A stretch of 64,000 nucleotides of DNA from Winogradskyella sp. (lineage in GTDB: Bacteria > Bacteroidota > Bacteroidia > Flavobacteriales > Flavobacteriaceae): assembly GCA_013002225.1 (NCBI GenBank), contig JABDKL010000022.1, positions 1 to 64,000 on the forward strand. The letters run 5' to 3'. Numbering within the stretch: position 1 is the stretch's first letter; every line of letters begins with the position of its first letter. This document shows, piece by piece, positions 61,049 to 64,000 of the stretch. The notes beneath the pieces were generated by a model. That model was given only the letters and a program-made list of their open reading frames with translations. It was not told the origin of the DNA and did no database searches. Both the position numbers and the translations under genes were made by a program.

Positions 61049-61071
61049 AAAAAAGCCTCTTCTAGAGAGGC
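61049..61071 (-). terminator. Intrinsic terminator after the M42 peptidase gene
   Basis: Minus strand: GCCTCT (61071-61066), five-base loop, AGAGGC (61060-61055), then a run of six T's (61054-61049). It follows seven bases after the M42 stop and separates that gene from the aminotransferase. Confidence 0.85.
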
Positions 61072-61077
61072 CTTTAT

Positions 61078-62166
61078 TTAATCGAAATAACTAAATGTTT
61101 CTCCGTCTTCAATTTTTAATAAAGATTCGTAAATAAGCTTAATCACATTTTCCACATCACTCTTATGAACCATTTCTACAGTGGTATGCATATAACGTAA
61201 TGGTAGAGAGATCAATGCAGATGCCACACCGCCATTGCTGTAAGCAAATGCATCTGTATCTGTTCCTGTGGCTCTAGATAGTGCTGCACGTTGAAATGGT
61301 ATTTTCTTTTCTTCGGCAGTATCTGTTATCAAGTCTCTCAATTTTTGTTGTACTGCTGGCGCATAGGCTACAACAGGACCATCTCCAATTTTTGCCAACC
61401 CTTGCTTTTTAGGATCGATCATTGGTGTGGTGGTATCGTGAGTAACATCCGTTACAATAGCAACGTCAGGCTTAATGGTTTCTGTGATCATTTGTGCACC
61501 TCTGAGCCCTATTTCTTCTTGAACAGAGTTAGTTACATATAGTGCAAAAGGTAATTTTTTCTTATTCTCATGAAGCAAACGCGCAACCTCGGCAATCATA
61601 AAACCACCCATTCTGTTGTCTAAAGCTCGACACACAAATTTGTCTTTATTTAAAATATGAAATTCATCAGGATATGTAATCACACAACCTACATGTACAC
61701 CCATTTTTTCGACCTCTTCTTTGTCTTTTGCTCCAATATCGATACAAATGTTTTCTGGTTTAGGCGCCTCTTCTTTAGACTTATTTCTGGTATGGATCGC
61801 AGGCCATCCAAAAACACCCCTTACGATACCATTTTTAGTGTGAATATTAACAATTTTACTAGGTGCAATCTGGTGATCGCTACCACCATTTCTAATCACA
61901 TATAGTAAACCATTGTCTGAAATATAGTTGACATACCACGAGATTTCGTCAGCATGACCTTCGATTACTACTTTGAACTTTGCCTTAGGATTTATGACTG
62001 CTACAGCTGAACCGTAAGTATCTGTAATAAACTCATCTGCATACGGTTTTAAGTATTCCATCCATATTTTCTGACCTTCCCATTCATATCCTGTAGGTGA
62101 AGCATTATTTAAGTATTTTTCTAAAAAGTCCATAGACTTTTTGGTGAGCAATTGCTTTTTAGCCAT
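61078..62166 (-). CDS. M42 family aminopeptidase (FrvX/PepA-type)
   Basis: 362 aa, cytoplasmic. Metal-binding motifs of M42: GHADEISWYV, ALDNRMGGFM, TNSVQEEIGLRGA, TDVTHDTTTP and the late RYMHTTVEMVH. These dinuclear enzymes form large tetrahedral assemblies and trim peptides, often with Glu or Leu at the N-terminus. Monocistronic, with a good terminator behind it and a divergent DUF4294 gene ahead. Confidence 0.93.
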   Translation of the reverse strand: MAKKQLLTKKSMDFLEKYLNNASPTGYEWEGQKIWMEYLKPYADEFITDTYGSAVAVINPKAKFKVVIEGHADEISWYVNYISDNGLLYVIRNGGSDHQIAPSKIVNIHTKNGIVRGVFGWPAIHTRNKSKEEAPKPENICIDIGAKDKEEVEKMGVHVGCVITYPDEFHILNKDKFVCRALDNRMGGFMIAEVARLLHENKKKLPFALYVTNSVQEEIGLRGAQMITETIKPDVAIVTDVTHDTTTPMIDPKKQGLAKIGDGPVVAYAPAVQQKLRDLITDTAEEKKIPFQRAALSRATGTDTDAFAYSNGGVASALISLPLRYMHTTVEMVHKSDVENVIKLIYESLLKIEDGETFSYFD

Positions 62167-62234
62167 GTGTTAAAATTTTTCACTAAAAATAATAATATTA
62201 ATACGAATTTAAGGTTAAAGGGTGTATTAATTCT

Positions 62235-62242
62235 TAATTTTG
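62235..62242 (+). promoter_or_regulatory. Promoter -7 box of the DUF4294-hemolysin III pair
   Basis: TAATTTTG, exact TAnnTTTG, 50 bases before the ATG at 62293. A second near-match TAGACTTTG (62258-62266) has one extra base. An 8-bp inverted repeat (62197-62204 with 62224-62231) lies just upstream. Confidence 0.45.
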
Positions 62243-62292
62243 AATCTTATAGTATACTAGACTTTGGAACGGTTTTAGTATAAGACATTATA

Positions 62293-62988
62293 ATGAAATA
62301 TATTACCTACATAGCATTATTTATATCTGTATTTGCATTTGCTCAGGAAGATCCTGTAAAACAAGATACGACTCAAGTACATTACATTATTATAGAGGGA
62401 GACTCAATACCGGTTACTTCTGTAGAATTAGATGAAGTCCTGGTGTTACCAAATCTCCATTTTGAAGATCGTGATGCACGAATTCGTTATATTATTTTGA
62501 GAAGAAAAACACTAAAAGTCTATCCCTATGCAAAGCTAGCTGCAGAACGTTTAGAAGCCTTACAAAAGCGTTTGGCATCTTTGGAGCGCAATCGTGACAA
62601 AAAAAAGTATGCTAAAGTGATCCAAAAATATATTGAAGATGAATTTTCTGCAGAACTAAAAAAGTTGACTAAAACTGAAGGACAAATTCTCGTGAAGTTA
62701 ATCCATAGGCAAACCGGAAAAACAACTTTTAATCTCATTAAAGAGCTCCGAAATGGGTGGAGAGCTTTTTGGTTTAATAGCACTGCAAAATTATTTAATA
62801 TTTCTCTTAAAGAAGAGTTCAGCCCAATTGATGTGAAGGAAGATTATTTAATAGAGGATATACTGCAACGTGCATTTCAAAATCAGCAAATAGATCGACA
62901 GCGCCCAGCATTTGATATTGACTTTTATGCCAGTGTTAATAAATGGTCTAAGCCTAAACCTAAGTCAAAAAGTAAATCTAAGAGTTAA
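62293..62988 (+). CDS. DUF4294 domain protein, exported
   Basis: 231 aa. Signal peptide (1-17, ending FAFAQ). The DUF4294 body includes ARIRYIILRRKTLKVYPYAK and KLIHRQTGKTTFNLIKELRN. Rich in Lys/Arg with a C-terminal tail of alternating Ser/Pro and Lys (SKPKPKSKSK). Function of the family is unknown and it is largely confined to Bacteroidota. The hemolysin III gene begins two bases after its stop. Confidence 0.85.
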   Translation: MKYITYIALFISVFAFAQEDPVKQDTTQVHYIIIEGDSIPVTSVELDEVLVLPNLHFEDRDARIRYIILRRKTLKVYPYAKLAAERLEALQKRLASLERNRDKKKYAKVIQKYIEDEFSAELKKLTKTEGQILVKLIHRQTGKTTFNLIKELRNGWRAFWFNSTAKLFNISLKEEFSPIDVKEDYLIEDILQRAFQNQQIDRQRPAFDIDFYASVNKWSKPKPKSKSKSKS

Positions 62989-62990
62989 GC

Positions 62991-63617
62991 ATGCGTGTTC
63001 AATCTAAACTAGAAGAGCAATTAAATGCTTGGACACATGGCATTGGAGCTGTATTTGGTATACTGGCTTTAGTGTTATTATTAATGTATTCTGACAGTAC
63101 TAAGCCCTGGAATTTGTTTAGTGTTGTGGTTTATGGTGTTTCAATAATAATCTTATTTCTCGCCTCTACTTTTTATCATGCTGTTTCCAGTAAAAAACGT
63201 AAACATTATTTTAGAATTATAGATCATATAAGTATCTATTTCCTTATTGCTGGGACTTACTCACCTGTTTTGCTAATTTCTTTGTCAGATAGTTTGGGTT
63301 GGACCCTATTTTATGTGGTATGGGGAATTGCTGGTATTGGGGTAATTTTAAAATTGTTCTTTACCGGCAGGTTTGAAGTGTTTTCTACTTTATTGTACCT
63401 ATTTATGGGCTGGTTAATCGTTTTTGATTTCGATAATCTCTCCCAAGTTATTGGCGCTAATGGTATATTTTGGCTAATGGCAGGAGGGGCTTTTTATACC
63501 ATCGGAATTGTTTTCTATGCGGTACAAAGGTTACCATATAATCATGTAATTTGGCATTTGTTCGTATTGGGAGGCGCAATCTGCCATTTTTTAATGATAT
63601 TTAAATACGTTATCTAA
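62991..63617 (+). CDS. Hemolysin III/PAQR family membrane protein (YqfA type)
   Basis: 208 aa, seven membrane helices. Conserved residues of the PAQR/YqfA family: WTHGIGAVFG, STFYHAVSSKKRKHYFRIIDH, AGTYSPVLL, and late VIWHLFVLGGAICHF. The histidines form a zinc site. The name hemolysin III comes from a Bacillus homologue; in most bacteria the role is membrane homeostasis and unclear. Starts two bases after the DUF4294 gene; the end overlaps the convergent DinB gene by four bases. Confidence 0.9.
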   Translation: MRVQSKLEEQLNAWTHGIGAVFGILALVLLLMYSDSTKPWNLFSVVVYGVSIIILFLASTFYHAVSSKKRKHYFRIIDHISIYFLIAGTYSPVLLISLSDSLGWTLFYVVWGIAGIGVILKLFFTGRFEVFSTLLYLFMGWLIVFDFDNLSQVIGANGIFWLMAGGAFYTIGIVFYAVQRLPYNHVIWHLFVLGGAICHFLMIFKYVI

Positions 63618-64000
63618 GCGAAATCAATCATTTTTTTAAGCACAACAATTTGCCCCAAATGGTAATGCGTGTGCTCAATAATACCCATTAGATTTCTATA
63701 ATAACTACCATACTTTTTATCAATAAAATCAGAGTGCAATAGTTGATCATCCAATTTCTCTATAAGTAAAATAAATTCTTTGGCTTCTGCCCACATAGTA
63801 TTCTTAAAGTCTTGCCAGTCCGATTCGGTACTCAAAGTAGGATGATCAAAACTAAATTTATCTCTAATGGTCAATTCACCATTTTTAATCCCATCCATAG
63901 TACCTTTTAAATAGTAATGAATATGAAAACTTAAAGCCAAAATTGTATTTAAATCTTTGACTTTAGTGGAAGCCTTATCCAAGGATACATCATCTAAGAC
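63614..64000 (-). CDS. DinB/DUF1572 family protein (5' end cut by right window edge)
   Basis: The frame is open to base 64000, so the start lies outside; a TTG at 63982 is internal. Helical bundle with the conserved His segment GIIEHTHYHLGQIVVLKKM near the C-terminus, the same signature as the family member at 46294-46740. Sequence identity between the two is low apart from this segment. Function unassigned. Confidence 0.8.
   Translation of the reverse strand, partial: VLDDVSLDKASTKVKDLNTILALSFHIHYYLKGTMDGIKNGELTIRDKFSFDHPTLSTESDWQDFKNTMWAEAKEFILLIEKLDDQLLHSDFIDKKYGSYYRNLMGIIEHTHYHLGQIVVLKKMIDFA

Noticed and set aside
1..64000. CRISPR arrays, insertion sequences, prophage or integrative elements
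   Set aside because: No regular direct repeats, transposases, integrases or phage genes were seen, and the gene content is typical chromosomal core with accessory enzymes.

Overview
The window is a chromosomal segment of a flavobacterium (Bacteroidota, most likely a marine Flavobacteriaceae). The evidence is high A+T content, promoters of the Bacteroidota type (TTG or TTTG, 17-23 bases, then TAnnTTTG), almost no Shine-Dalgarno sites, a type IX secretion C-terminal domain, a bacillithiol gene (bshB1), and the gene order tpx-dgkA-ftsK-lolA-lptF-ribB. I see no insertion sequence, phage, CRISPR array or other sign of recent transfer. Most of it is housekeeping sequence.

Layout. 1-5290: end of bshB1, tRNA-His, a minus-strand TPP riboswitch with no thiamine gene after it, two tandem M28 peptidase genes, a DUF3108 pair, tRNA-Ser. 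5409-7757: an acyl-CoA dehydrogenase-like flavoprotein and a FemAB/GNAT-like protein. 7786-12575: a molybdenum hydroxylase operon (cytidylyltransferase, membrane protein, P-loop NTPase, 2Fe-2S subunit, molybdopterin subunit). 12820-16353: nitroreductase, DegT-type aminotransferase, secreted GH16 glucanase. 16343-24336: ribB with a dead GTP cyclohydrolase half, LptF/G permease, lolA, ftsK, M15 peptidase, dgkA, tpx. 24536-31259: pheT, a TlpA-like lipoprotein, an AtoE-like transporter, a 50-residue YqaE/Pmp3 protein, an NAD(P)-binding protein and a DJ-1/PfpI protein. 31260-31671: a non-coding stretch with stacked hairpins and its own terminator, a candidate small RNA. 31672-46740: recG, M1 aminopeptidase, patatin, FMN glutamate-synthase-like protein, AsmA-like protein, M20 amidohydrolase, UvrD helicase, Sua5/YciO protein, Bcr/CflA exporter, DinB protein. 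46893-54935: four envelope genes in two convergent pairs. 55097-64000: a three-subunit acyl-CoA carboxylase, PrsW-like protease, Nudix hydrolase, class V aminotransferase, M42 peptidase, DUF4294 protein, hemolysin III and a second DinB protein cut by the edge.

The part most likely to be undescribed is 46893-54935. An exported protein with the domain order of plant glucan-water dikinases (phosphohistidine domain, then C-terminal ATP-binding domain) is paired with a beta-lactamase-fold serine hydrolase. Convergent to them lie a second serine hydrolase (lipoprotein) and a nucleotide-transporter-family (NTT/Npt) permease fused to a long HEAT-repeat tail. An ATP-dependent enzyme outside the inner membrane next to a nucleotide-transporter relative suggests, as inference only, nucleotide supply to the periplasm for envelope phosphorylation. 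Other points worth a look are the orphan TPP riboswitch, the membrane protein/NTPase module in the molybdenum operon, and the candidate small RNA.
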